Source: Acidipropionibacterium virtanenii
Lineage (GTDB): Bacteria > Actinomycetota > Actinomycetes > Propionibacteriales > Propionibacteriaceae
Reading direction: 5' to 3'
NCBI RefSeq assembly: GCF_003325455.1
Contig: NZ_CP025198.1
Span: 930,001 to 994,000, forward strand
Length of the DNA stretch: 64,000 nucleotides
Below are positions 1-7,583 of the stretch, one piece after another; position 1 is the stretch's first letter, and each line of letters begins with the position of its first letter. The position numbers and the translations under genes are program-made. Below the pieces are notes generated by a model. That model ran no database searches, was not told where the DNA came from, and worked only from the letters and a program-made list of their open reading frames with translations.

Positions 1-552
1 TATCACAACGTCGATGCCCTTCTCCCGAAGCTGGTTCGCGCGCGACGGCTCGAAGACGCCGAGGACGTCGCAGCCGTCCTTCACCACCGAGTGGCCATGG
101 CCACCGCACGCCCAGCCGGATCAGGACGCACCCGCAAGGCACCTCGCCTCATCGCTGGGCTCATCCCGGAAGCCACCGGGGCCATGACCAGTGACATGCG
201 GCAGACGCTCAACGAACGCCGAGACCTCATCGAAGCCCGAGCCGACGCCGTCCTCGACCGTGCACTCGACCAGGCAGCGCCGTGGTTGGCGCAGCTGGGA
301 CCGCAGCCCACGAACTCCAGGAAGCTGGCCACCTGGCGGCGCTCCGCCCGAGTGGTGGCCGCCTACCGAGACCGGTACCACGTCACCACCGACGCGGCAC
401 TCGGCACCCAGGTTGATACCGTCGCCCAGAAGGTCGACGCGGCGCGCGCCCGGGCAGCGCTCGACGCGGCCCGTACGGTCGCCACAGACAGACCTCAGAA
501 CGAGGATGCTGCGCGACGCTCAGAGTCACGGGTCGTGCGTCTCTCAATATGA
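1..552 (+). CDS. C-terminal end of a MobF/TraA-type conjugative relaxase (5' end outside window)
   Basis: The reading frame is open from base 1 and ends at a TGA at 550-552, so only the last ~183 residues are visible. The text around residues 95-125 (APWLAQLGPQPTNSRKLATW, then a VAAYRDRY motif) matches my memory of the C-terminal tail of actinobacterial relaxases with a TrwC relaxase domain and a helicase domain. Those proteins nick and unwind DNA at oriT during conjugation. No catalytic residue lies in the visible part. A GTG at 91 could be mistaken for a start, but the frame stays open and protein-like upstream of it. The gene marks this end of the window as part of an integrated conjugative or mobilizable element. 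The family call is moderately firm; whether the whole gene is intact cannot be seen. Confidence 0.7.
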   Translation, partial: YHNVDALLPKLVRARRLEDAEDVAAVLHHRVAMATARPAGSGRTRKAPRLIAGLIPEATGAMTSDMRQTLNERRDLIEARADAVLDRALDQAAPWLAQLGPQPTNSRKLATWRRSARVVAAYRDRYHVTTDAALGTQVDTVAQKVDAARARAALDAARTVATDRPQNEDAARRSESRVVRLSI

Positions 553-651
553 ACGATACGGAACACTTGAGGATTCATTGGTGCCAAATCGTTCGGAGCA
601 GTTCATCCGTCGTCGTAGAGGAAACCCAACGATTCAATTGAAAGAAGGGTT

Positions 652-1164
652 CTAGTCGCGCCTCATTCCTATCCGTTCATAAGCGCGACGAAGGCGTTTT
701 AGACACATGCCAATCACGAGCAAGAAATGAACAGAGGCGCCAACGGTGACTCCCGTCAAAATAGGTCCAGCACCGTCCGTTGAGATCCATCCACCCGCGC
801 CGACGACTACTAGGAAGAGCACGAGCGTCAATCCCCACACAATCGCCCACAGAGTGTTCTTCATGCATTCGTCAATAAGATCAAGATCCTTTGGTAGAAG
901 ACGCCGATCGTCTGGCAGTGAGATTCGCAGCTGAAATAGAAACACTGCCATTGAAAACAAGAGGCCAGCGACAATAGATATGCCTGCAACCGCCGCGGAT
1001 ACATCAGCAAGCCTCGCCCCGCTAAGCGCAGTCACGGCTCCACAAACCAGCGGGACAACAATTTGGCTCGTCAGGTCCCTCCAGCGGACCTTACCGGTTT
1101 GAGCATCGTAAAGCGTCTTAAAGTGATCTCTAGGGATACCAAACAGTGACGACTTGCTCATCAC
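652..1164 (-). CDS. four-helix membrane protein, RexB-like partner
   Basis: This 170-residue protein has four hydrophobic segments at about residues 30-50, 55-77, 107-130 and 135-156. Two hairpins are separated by a charged loop (PDDRRLLPKDLDLIDE), and the C-terminus is short and basic. Its start overlaps the stop of the upstream gene by 4 bp (ATGA at 1161-1164), so the two are translationally coupled. Size and layout resemble lambda RexB, a 144-residue four-helix inner-membrane protein that depolarises the membrane during phage exclusion. The last helix and tail (VGASVHFLLVIGMCLKRLRR) are laid out like the end of RexB. No family is proven from the sequence. Other small membrane effectors of abortive-infection systems would look similar. 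Confidence 0.5.
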   Translation of the reverse strand: MMSKSSLFGIPRDHFKTLYDAQTGKVRWRDLTSQIVVPLVCGAVTALSGARLADVSAAVAGISIVAGLLFSMAVFLFQLRISLPDDRRLLPKDLDLIDECMKNTLWAIVWGLTLVLFLVVVGAGGWISTDGAGPILTGVTVGASVHFLLVIGMCLKRLRRAYERIGMRRD

Positions 1165-2093
1165 TCATCACCATGTTTTCCTAACCTGCTCCAGTCAGAA
1201 ATCCAGACATCTGAATTTCTACTGCACATATCAGAGACCTTCTCGGAGCAAGTTTCAAGTAGTTCGATATCCGTCAACACTGGTTGGCTCGCATCGTTAA
1301 GAACCTCACGAACTGCAGGGGCGCCTTCTGATCCCAATATGAACTTCTTTGTTCGGCCGTCTCGCTCCATAGTGACGTACACATCGCTGCCATCGGGCAG
1401 GTCAGGCACTGAAACCAGTTCGCCCACCACCTCCTTCTTATGGAGTTGTGGAAGCAAACGGCCAGGAAAAACATTCCGACGTTCTGGGCGAGCGACATAG
1501 GAGATTGTTCCAACTTCAACTTGCGGTCCATCTGCGATGTCCGCACTATGTCCGCTCAATCGAACTTCGACCTCCTTCAGCTTCGCACCCTTCGACCACG
1601 CTTCGCTCTCTGTGACAGTCTGAGTCGTCATCGTAATCAAATCCGTGTAGTCACTAAAATAGCGCTTGAACAGCCGCAGTACTCGTGCTCCGGCTGATCC
1701 ACGTGACGACTCTTCAGCCAAGTAGTATGCAGTAGCGCCTTGTTCTGGGACGAAGAGGAGGGCTCGGTTTGCTCCAGTGGGCGCTTGGTCATCAAGAATG
1801 GTTCCGACTGTATCGCCGCTGGTAACGTCAACGATTTCACCAGGCTCTCCGTAGTAGCCGACCCTGAGATCTAGCAGCACGACCCGTGGTGCGACACTTC
1901 GCACATTTGCAATACTCACCCAGCTCTGATGCCTGTCATCCTGCGAAGTTTCGACGCCGAGATCGTTTGCCCAGTCTTGAAACAGCTTCAGCAGATCTTC
2001 TCCTTCAAGATCCGCAGGTGCATAACTTGAGGCATTACGCTTGCGTTTTTGGTGAAATGTGAGTGTTGATGCCGTTAGCGTCCGGCGTCCCAT
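1161..2093 (-). CDS. soluble partner of the membrane protein, RexA-like candidate phage sensor
   Basis: This 310-residue protein has no signal peptide or membrane helix. AAGGAG stands about 7 nt before the ATG at 2093, which supports this start. The N-terminus (TLTFHQKRKRNASS), a mid-protein LLFVPEQG strand and the later beta-rich part follow the same order as lambda RexA (279 residues), where a basic N-terminal strand is followed by an FLFVEGDTIG segment. In lambda, RexA senses phage DNA-protein complexes and activates RexB. Here the gene is followed, with a 4-bp overlap, by a RexB-sized four-helix protein, which makes the comparison stronger than either gene alone. GC content looks lower than in the flanking core genes. 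The functional label is an inference; sequence identity to RexA would be low. Confidence 0.45.
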   Translation of the reverse strand: MGRRTLTASTLTFHQKRKRNASSYAPADLEGEDLLKLFQDWANDLGVETSQDDRHQSWVSIANVRSVAPRVVLLDLRVGYYGEPGEIVDVTSGDTVGTILDDQAPTGANRALLFVPEQGATAYYLAEESSRGSAGARVLRLFKRYFSDYTDLITMTTQTVTESEAWSKGAKLKEVEVRLSGHSADIADGPQVEVGTISYVARPERRNVFPGRLLPQLHKKEVVGELVSVPDLPDGSDVYVTMERDGRTKKFILGSEGAPAVREVLNDASQPVLTDIELLETCSEKVSDMCSRNSDVWISDWSRLGKHGDE

Positions 2094-2206
2094 GCGGGCT
2101 CCTTTGTGGTTAGGTTGAGATGTATGCAGTAGTTGAGTTGAACCGGACGTGACCTCTCCTGTAGCGCTACTCTGTGAGACAAGTCAAGGCCTTCGGAGGC
2201 AATGAG

Positions 2207-2220
2207 ATTCTGAGCAGAAT
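2207..2220. promoter_or_regulatory. small inverted repeat between the ImmA-type gene and the RexA-like gene
   Basis: ATTCTG at 2207-2212 and CAGAAT at 2215-2220 form a perfect 6-bp dyad. A second palindrome, GTAGCGCTAC, lies at 2161-2170. Both sit in the 154-bp gap between the end of the XRE-ImmA gene and the start of the RexA-like gene, so they could be an operator or a weak terminator. I see no convincing -35/-10 pair here. Confidence 0.25.
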
Positions 2221-2247
2221 TTCAGTGCGACGTGTCTGGATATACCA

Positions 2248-3285
2248 CTACGCTCCTACTAGTGTTGGAACCAAATCACGCACAAATTCCGCCACGTCAT
2301 CTGTCTCCAGGTCAAGCGACCTTGCGGCTGCGGAGATTGTGACCTTGTTTGCTGATCCGAACATGACTTTGCGAAGCAGCTGTGAGCTCTCCGCCGATAT
2401 ACCCCCAGGCTCCGAAGATCGATATCCGCGGTCTGAAAGTTCTATGCACGTGGTTCGGTATTGCCAGTCACTGAGAAGATTTAGCTCATGAAGACGGTGC
2501 GTCATGGCCATTGCGGACACTTTCCAGAAGGAGCGAGCTGCCAAAATTCGATCGATGCTGGCGGCGCGCATGGACTGAGACAGTACCCTGGAACTCGGCA
2601 TCAGGAAGTTTGCAGCGAACTCATTTGCCTGTGCTTCTCGTTCCTTGGATGAACTCGGATCCATGTCTTGTTCGCCGTGCAAGACGAGGTGGCCGAGTTC
2701 ATGAGCGGCGTCAAAGCGCTGACGCTCTGCTGATCGGGAGGTATTTAGAAATACGTAAGGGATGCTATCTCGGAAGAAGCAGAACGCATCAATGTCCGTG
2801 TACTCATGACCCAAGGCAGCTACGCGCACGCCTTTAGCTTCCAATAGGTGGATCATATTGGCAACTGGACGGTCGCCGAGCTCCCATCGGTGGCGCACCA
2901 GTTCGGCGGCCTCTGCGGGGGCAAGCTTATCTAGAGATGGGATTTCAGGTTCTGGCAAGCGAAATCTCGTCGCGACAGTCCCGAAGAACTGTACCGTCAG
3001 ACTTGCGTTGGCGAGTACGGCGTCGCGTCTCGTGGCTGATGTTTTGCTGAGTTTGCGGAAGCTAGCGGCCGCGACGGGGATTGTCTCGACAGTTTCACGT
3101 GAGAAAAATGTCGACGGAACAGACAAAGCGGACGCGAGCTTATCTAAGTTCTCTGTGTTCGGAGGCTGCCTTCCGTTCTCATAGCTGGTCAGAGAGCGGA
3201 GCGACACCCCACTCTGTTCAGCGAGCTTGGTCAGTGTAAGTGCGCGACGCTTTCGCGCCAATCGGAGCTGTGAAGGATTGAACAT
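2248..3285 (-). CDS. XRE-family HTH regulator fused to an ImmA/IrrE metallopeptidase
   Basis: The protein has 345 residues. Residues ~5-60 form a Cro/C1-type helix-turn-helix (LAEQSGVSLRSLTSYENGRQ). Residues ~150-240 are an ImmA/IrrE (DUF955) peptidase with the zinc motif HELGH in FDAAHELGHLVLHGEQ and a distal Glu in a KEREAQANEFAANFLMP segment. Proteins of this kind cleave or sense a repressor and control mobile elements; in Bacillus ICEBs1, ImmA cleaves ImmR to switch on transfer. Here both functions are on one chain. The gene follows 3303-3956 with a 17-bp gap, so the two are an operon. It probably regulates the element and perhaps the downstream RexAB-like pair. The zinc ligands look intact. 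Confidence 0.88.
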   Translation of the reverse strand: MFNPSQLRLARKRRALTLTKLAEQSGVSLRSLTSYENGRQPPNTENLDKLASALSVPSTFFSRETVETIPVAAASFRKLSKTSATRRDAVLANASLTVQFFGTVATRFRLPEPEIPSLDKLAPAEAAELVRHRWELGDRPVANMIHLLEAKGVRVAALGHEYTDIDAFCFFRDSIPYVFLNTSRSAERQRFDAAHELGHLVLHGEQDMDPSSSKEREAQANEFAANFLMPSSRVLSQSMRAASIDRILAARSFWKVSAMAMTHRLHELNLLSDWQYRTTCIELSDRGYRSSEPGGISAESSQLLRKVMFGSANKVTISAAARSLDLETDDVAEFVRDLVPTLVGA

Positions 3286-3302
3286 TGTCGTTAGTAAGTC
3301 GG

Positions 3303-3956
3303 TTAGAGCGGTTCGACATTCACGTCAATGTCGCCGTCGTCGGAGTGGTCGAATACGGTGAGGTCGCCATCGAGATCTAGAAATTTGATCAGAATCCTGT
3401 CGCTCCAGTCTGTGATCCGTCCGCTCTCTGTCATCACAGCAGGGCGCGAGAGCTCAAGATTCATCCCGCGTTCGGTACGTTCGTGTATGAGCAGCCACAA
3501 GGGAGCGGCCTCCGTTGCGGCAACCAGTTTCTTTTCTTGAACGATATCCGGCACTTCGAACAAAGATGCGGTTTTGTTTCCTGATTGATCAAGCGAGCTA
3601 CGGGTAGCATCGCCCTTGCGGCGGGTATAAGGCTGCTTCCTGCGATCCGGGTTCGCGACATCCACACCTGAGGCAATCGTGAATGCCATGATTCTGTCGG
3701 GATGCAACAGTCGTGGTTGGTGGTCGATGTACACAAGATCCCATCCACGTTCAACGAGCAGACGGTTGAGCTGCTCCATGCCGTCATGGTAGATGTCAGT
3801 TCCGGGGGTAGAGCGCAAGGCCAGCGAGGTACGGTTCGCGGCCCTGGTTAAGCCGGGACGCATGCCCATGTGGATCAGTTCGGTGGACAATCCAAACTGG
3901 GCGAGCCGTTGCTCGTCGCTGGGCGGGCTGAGCGGGACTAGTGTCGCGACGGTCAC
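3303..3956 (-). CDS. hypothetical protein, operon partner of the XRE-ImmA protein
   Basis: This 217-residue soluble protein starts with GTG at 3956 behind GAAAGGAG. I do not recognise a family. The middle part (MEQLNRLLVERGWDLVYIDH, RIMAFTIASGVDVANPDRRK) looks globular and the C-terminus is acidic. It sits 17 bp upstream of the ImmA/IrrE gene on the same strand. Unknown genes beside XRE-ImmA proteins are common on mobile elements; some act as the protease target or as a toxin-like partner. Either role is possible here and neither is shown. The start is preceded by an imperfect dyad (ACCGCA...TGTGGT) near 3990-4003, which may be its operator. Confidence 0.7.
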   Translation of the reverse strand: MTVATLVPLSPPSDEQRLAQFGLSTELIHMGMRPGLTRAANRTSLALRSTPGTDIYHDGMEQLNRLLVERGWDLVYIDHQPRLLHPDRIMAFTIASGVDVANPDRRKQPYTRRKGDATRSSLDQSGNKTASLFEVPDIVQEKKLVAATEAAPLWLLIHERTERGMNLELSRPAVMTESGRITDWSDRILIKFLDLDGDLTVFDHSDDGDIDVNVEPL

Positions 3957-4349
3957 GGGGTCTCCTTTCGACCAGATGCGTGTAATGCTACCACAAGTGC
4001 GGTCAAAAAACGCGCAACAGCCCTCCAGGTTGGATCAAGCGAGTAGGGGCCCATCGACGTTGCCCTCTGAGGCATGGGCCTCAACGGGCAGCGGGCTTGA
4101 CGGAGTGGTAGTCCGCGAGAATGGCAGAGCAGCGTTGCTGGCAAGTTGCTCGCGTAGCGGAGGGCGGCTTTCTGGCGGGGCACCTGGCTGTCACGACTTT
4201 CCGATCGGGGGGTGCGTGCGGGTGTCTGACGGGTAGAATGGCTCGTGAGGCACGTCCTCTATCTGCGGGTCCTCCGGGACAGCCCTCACGGGTGCTCATC
4301 ACACAAGTTGCCTCCTCGATGGAGTACTACGTGTGACGAGAGGCCGATC
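3957..4349. other. non-coding stretch upstream of the XRE-ImmA operon
   Basis: About 390 bp separate the divergent starts at 3956 (minus) and 4350 (plus). Read on the minus strand, a TTGACC hexamer, an ACCGCACTTGTGGT imperfect dyad and a TA-rich TAGCATTACA stretch lie 15-50 bp before the GTG, and are a plausible promoter-operator. The open frames crossing this stretch have no recognisable protein features, and I see no RNA gene. Confidence 0.4.
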
Positions 4350-4688
4350 ATGCTTTGCGTTCTCTGGGCGGCGAGTGTCCGAACTCGGGATCTCACCCGC
4401 CGCTACCTTCCCACCAACATCCTGCTGGACTTCATCCGGACCAGGCGCGGCCTCAAGTGGGGCCTCCCAGCCATGCTTCTTGCTGTCCCGTACCTTGCGG
4501 TAGTGGTGTGGTGTGCGCGTTCAGTTGCCGATGGGGGCCCGGGCTGGTTGAACCTGATCATCCTTGTGGCTGCCTGGAACGCCATGAAGTTCATCGTCAT
4601 GGGGCCGGTGAGCGTTCTGACGCTGGGTCGCAGGCGGTGGCTCGAACGGTCCGCGCGTCGGGGAGCCCTACCTATGCCAACGCGCTGA
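4350..4688 (+). CDS. small membrane protein of the family often labelled sulfate permease
   Basis: I place the start at ATG 4350, where GAGAGG stands just upstream, giving 112 residues. A longer frame from 4245 has no ribosome site and an unlikely N-terminus. The sequence runs TRRYLPTNILLDFIRTRRGL, then a hydrophobic helix (LPAMLLAVPYLAVVVWC), a GPGWLNL turn and a second helix (WNAMKFIVMGPVSVLTL). This arrangement is common in small actinobacterial proteins that databases call sulfate permease on weak grounds. They are often found on plasmids and islands. Two helices are too few for a true SulP transporter, so the function is unknown. Confidence 0.65.
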   Translation: MLCVLWAASVRTRDLTRRYLPTNILLDFIRTRRGLKWGLPAMLLAVPYLAVVVWCARSVADGGPGWLNLIILVAAWNAMKFIVMGPVSVLTLGRRRWLERSARRGALPMPTR

Positions 4689-4723
4689 ACGCCGCGTAGT
4701 GCTTTCTGCGAACGCCCTGCCAT

Positions 4724-5203
4724 CTATGCCGAGCCCACCAGGTGTCGGTTCCGTCCTCGGGGACGAATGGTGACTCCCTTGGCGCTGATCGCGCGGCGAA
4801 CGGCCTGAGCGCTGGCTCCGTAACGTTGGCCAACTTCAGCGAGCGTCAGCCCGCCCTCATAGAGGCGGATCGCCTCTGCGATGTGCTCGTTCGCCAGGCC
4901 GCGCACGCGGATGGTGATGCCCCTGTGCTCAAGGTGCCGGGCGACGGTGTGACGATGGATCTCAAGCTTCTCCGCGATCTGCCCAATCGGCATCCCATCC
5001 TCGTATAGGTCCACCAAGTCGTCGATCTGCTGCGCGGTGAGAAAAGTTTGAGCCGTCTCAATCGCGCGTACGTTCGGGCCGCGGAGGTCCGTCAGCGAGG
5101 GTCCAGCGGCTCGCTCGACACGGGCATAGTGACCCCTCGACCAGCGGAAAGACAGGGTTTGGGCAGCGGAGGAAAAGTTCTCAAACTCTCTACGCAGGTG
5201 CAC
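4724..5203 (-). CDS. helix-turn-helix protein with two tandem HTH repeats, recombinase-tail-like
   Basis: The protein has 159 residues. Residues ~55-95 (TAQQIDDLVDLYEDGMPIGQ, IAEKLEIHRHTVARHLEHRG) and ~100-145 (HIAEAIRLYEGGLTLAEVGQ, RYGASAQAVRRAISAKGVTI) are two resolvase/Hin-type HTH units. The ending (IRPRGRNR) is typical. Such proteins are usually encoded beside serine recombinases or tyrosine integrases on actinobacterial elements. The first ~45 residues do not look like a normal N-terminus, and no good ribosome site stands before 5203. The gene may therefore be a truncated product whose true start lies inside, or the tail of a lost recombinase gene. It converges on the small membrane protein with a 35-bp gap. 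Confidence 0.6.
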   Translation of the reverse strand: MHLRREFENFSSAAQTLSFRWSRGHYARVERAAGPSLTDLRGPNVRAIETAQTFLTAQQIDDLVDLYEDGMPIGQIAEKLEIHRHTVARHLEHRGITIRVRGLANEHIAEAIRLYEGGLTLAEVGQRYGASAQAVRRAISAKGVTIRPRGRNRHLVGSA

Positions 5204-5400
5204 CCACTGATGCGCCTCTGACTATGGCAGGAACCGGTTCCCATCCGAAGCGATGGGAAGATTGAGGGATTCTCCTTTCCCGACCGGTCCTCTCCAGGTG
5301 ATCCCCGATGAGGGGAACAGGCCATGAGCTCAACCACCACAACCACCTGCGATATGCAGTTGCTCAGGCTGTACTTAGACATGGAGGACGCCCGCCGTGC

Positions 5401-5918
5401 CGCCGTCCGGGCTTGTTGTCGCCGGGGATGACGATCGAGTCAACGCGGCAGACGCCTGGTCTGCGCAACGCGTCACGGGCGCGGATCTTCCGAGAAGCCG
5501 GGATCATGGAGCAGTGGGGCACCGGCGTCCAGCGCGTCTTCGGTAGGAGCGCAGAGGTCAGGGCTGCCCACCTCGAGTTCGAGCGGATTCATGACCGCGT
5601 CACAGGGACGATCCGTATTGAGCACCATAGGGCGCAACTTGTAGTTCAGAATCATGACTACACGAATAGCAATGATGGTAGGCATGAAGTAGTCATGTTG
5701 AGCGCAGCTGTCAATGGACCCGTGCACCGGAACGATCTGCTTGCTGCTGGGCTGCAGCCGCTGTCGCAGAACTACTCCCGGCACATCGTCCCGTTCATCG
5801 ACGGGGGCTGCTGGAGATGACCCTGCCGGAGAAGTCCCGAAGCAAAGCGCAAGGGTGCCGGTTGACCGAGTCGGGTCGGATGTGCCTCCAGCACAGGAAA
5901 GACGCACCAGGCCGATAA
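5401..5918 (+). pseudogene. remnant of an AlbA_2/Schlafen-type ATP-binding protein (COG2865), frameshifted
   Basis: The peptide around 5413-5541 contains TPGLRNASRARIFREAGIME followed by QWGTGVQRVF, the C-terminal hallmark of RecG-like ATP-binding proteins with an AlbA_2 domain (consensus RNP..ARIF.E.G..E.WG.G..R). The ATP-binding N-terminus is absent. The frame then hits a TGA at 5818. Dropping one base at the G run 5803-5807 restores a normal family ending (LLEMTLPEKSRSKAQGCRLT) that stops at 5918. So there is a 5' truncation plus a one-base frameshift in a homopolymer. The next gene, 14 bp on, is a pglZ fragment, so this ATPase was probably part of a BREX locus. Confidence 0.65.
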
Positions 5919-5932
5919 ATTTGTTCGGTTGC

Positions 5933-6163
5933 GTGCTTCCGCCTCTGGCGGAGGAGTTCGCGCACCGAAGTCTGGTGTTCCGGCATGATCCCGGCCGCGA
6001 CTACGCCGACGAGCTGTCCAGCATCGACATCCCCGACTTCTCCGTGGTCGCGGTCGCCGATGATGAGTACACGCTCAAGTACCGGATGCTCCATGAGGAG
6101 CCGGACCCCAAATTCCTCACCTACCGCCGGGGTACTGTGCCGGAGGGGCCCAGGGACGGATGA
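5933..6163 (+). pseudogene. pglZ: truncated BREX pglZ (N-terminal ~75 residues only)
   Basis: From GTG 5933 the frame encodes a stretch including FAHRSLVFRHDPGRDYADEL, then VAVADDEYTLKYRMLHEEPD and KFLTYRRGTVPEG. This is the N-terminal signature of BREX PglZ (a phosphatase-like protein of the alkaline phosphatase superfamily, required for BREX phage resistance), which normally reads VFWHDPEG..Y..EL and EPD.KFLVYR.GPVP. The frame stops at 6163, exactly where a NWLLDLEL motif should follow, and 14 bp from the end of a chromosomal SDR gene. A full PglZ is about 800-900 residues, so over 90% has been deleted. The junction near 6160 is a likely edge of the island. Confidence 0.72.
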
Positions 6164-6176
6164 TGCCAGACGCCCA

Positions 6177-7082
6177 CTACTGCGCGGCGCAGATGCCCAG
6201 CAGTGATTCGGTGGCCCCCCAGAGGCGTGCCGCGTCGCCGAGATCCGTGAGGGAGGAGAACGGCGTCCGCTTCACTGCGGGGCCAGCCGTCTCCGACCAT
6301 CGTGACGGCGCCCACATGCAGGACTCGCGTGAGGCAAGTGCGGCGAGCGCGGGCCCGGCCGCCTGAGCCGGTGGATTCCCGAGGGTTCGCTCGGCCCAGT
6401 GGACCATGCCGGCGGGAAACATCCGCCGCAGTCGCGGTGCGATCCCGGAGCCTGGCACCACCCCCGGGTGAGCCAGCCCGGCGGAGATTCCCCACCCATG
6501 GTCCTGGCTGCGCCGAGCCAGTTCCACAGTGCTGAGGCCGAGCGCGACCTTGGACTGGCTGTATGCGGTGAAGGAGCGATAGCCGGTCTCGCCCTGGAGG
6601 TTCTCCCAGTGGATGCGGCCCCGGTCGGCGGCCAGGCTCACCTGCGCGACGACACGTGCCGAGCCGGCGCGCAGCAAGCGCATGATCGCTGTGATCAGTG
6701 CGATGTGGCCCAGGTAGTTCGCCTGGAAAGTTGCCTCGAAGCCGTCGACAGTGACCTCACGCGGTCCCTCCGCCAGCCGCACGACACCCGCGTTCAGCAT
6801 CGCGAGATGGATCGGCTCGCCGCACTTGCGCAGCTGCGCGCTCAAGGCTCGCACGGATGCCAGACTTTCGAGATCGAGACTGAACAGTTTGATGTCGGCC
6901 CCTGGAAACTCCGCCCGCAGGGTCGCGGCGGTGATCTCGCCCCTCGTACGGTTGTGCACCGGAATCAGAAGCCGGGCGCCACCTGCGGCGAGGCCGCGCG
7001 AGATCCCGAGTCCGATGCCGCCATTCCCGCCGGTGATGAGCGCGGTCTTCCCGCGGAAGGTCACCGGATCCATGGGACCCAT
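6177..7082 (-). CDS. short-chain dehydrogenase/reductase (retinol dehydrogenase-like)
   Basis: The start at ATG 7082 is chosen because GGAGG stands 8 nt upstream; a longer frame to 7148 adds 22 basic residues and overlaps the promoter region. The 301-residue protein has the NAD(P) motif TGGNGGIG at ~17-24, NAG (AMLNAGVVRL) near 95, and the catalytic YSQSK near 170. These are the classical SDR features. The arrangement and the long C-terminal part after the PG motif (AHPGVVPGSG) fit the oxidoreductase/retinol-dehydrogenase group. The substrate is unknown. It is divergent from the SnoaL-like gene at 7166, so the two may be co-regulated from the 83-bp gap. It borders the BREX remnant. Confidence 0.85.
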   Translation of the reverse strand: MGPMDPVTFRGKTALITGGNGGIGLGISRGLAAGGARLLIPVHNRTRGEITAATLRAEFPGADIKLFSLDLESLASVRALSAQLRKCGEPIHLAMLNAGVVRLAEGPREVTVDGFEATFQANYLGHIALITAIMRLLRAGSARVVAQVSLAADRGRIHWENLQGETGYRSFTAYSQSKVALGLSTVELARRSQDHGWGISAGLAHPGVVPGSGIAPRLRRMFPAGMVHWAERTLGNPPAQAAGPALAALASRESCMWAPSRWSETAGPAVKRTPFSSLTDLGDAARLWGATESLLGICAAQ

Positions 7083-7165
7083 GCTAATGATCCTCCGGCG
7101 CGGCCGGCGGCTTGGAACCCTGACACCCGCCTCATAGGCTGGTGTCACCGACGTAGGAGGCTCAG

Positions 7166-7531
7166 ATGCTTGACGATCTTCTCCAACTCGAACACCAGGG
7201 TTGGCAGTCCCTATGTGATGGCACCGGTGCGGACTTCTACGGGAGGATCATGACCGAGGACGCGGTGATGGTGCTCGCCCACGGCCAGGTCTTCGATCGG
7301 CGGGCCGTCATCGACTCCCTCAACGACGCACCTGGATGGCGGACCTACGACATCAGCGAGGAGCGGCTCGTCACTCTGGGCCATGACGACGCGGCCATCG
7401 TCTACACCGGCCGCGGCTACCGCGCCGAAGGGGCCCCGGAGTTCGTCGCCCTCATGTCCAGCGTCTACACCCGGAAGAACGGCTCCTGGCGCCTCGTCCT
7501 GTACCAGCAGACGCCGGTACCCGTGCAGTAG
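7166..7531 (+). CDS. SnoaL-like / DUF4440 nuclear transport factor 2-fold protein
   Basis: This 121-residue single-domain protein has an N-terminal helix, the YGRIMTEDAVMVLAHGQVFD segment and a C-terminal strand with NGSWRLVLYQQTP. These are the landmarks of the NTF2-like fold in the DUF4440/SnoaL group. Members include small ligand-binding proteins and steroid isomerase-like enzymes; many have no known activity. TAGGAGG stands about 9 nt before the ATG. It is followed 52 bp later by an oxidoreductase on the same strand and is divergent from the SDR, so the three may be a small metabolic set. No specific reaction can be assigned. Confidence 0.8.
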   Translation: MLDDLLQLEHQGWQSLCDGTGADFYGRIMTEDAVMVLAHGQVFDRRAVIDSLNDAPGWRTYDISEERLVTLGHDDAAIVYTGRGYRAEGAPEFVALMSSVYTRKNGSWRLVLYQQTPVPVQ

Positions 7532-7583
7532 CGACGGCCGGAATGACTTCCCCAGTGTTCCTCGACGCCCATAGGATGGGGCG

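Noticed and set aside
5324-5431. Small plus-strand frame of 35 codons ahead of the AlbA_2 remnant
   Set aside because: It starts MSSTTTTTC, lacks a convincing ribosome site and overlaps the remnant in another frame.
6100-6176. Attachment site (att) at the right edge of the accessory region
   Set aside because: No tRNA or matching direct repeat is visible within the window; the left copy, if any, would lie outside it.
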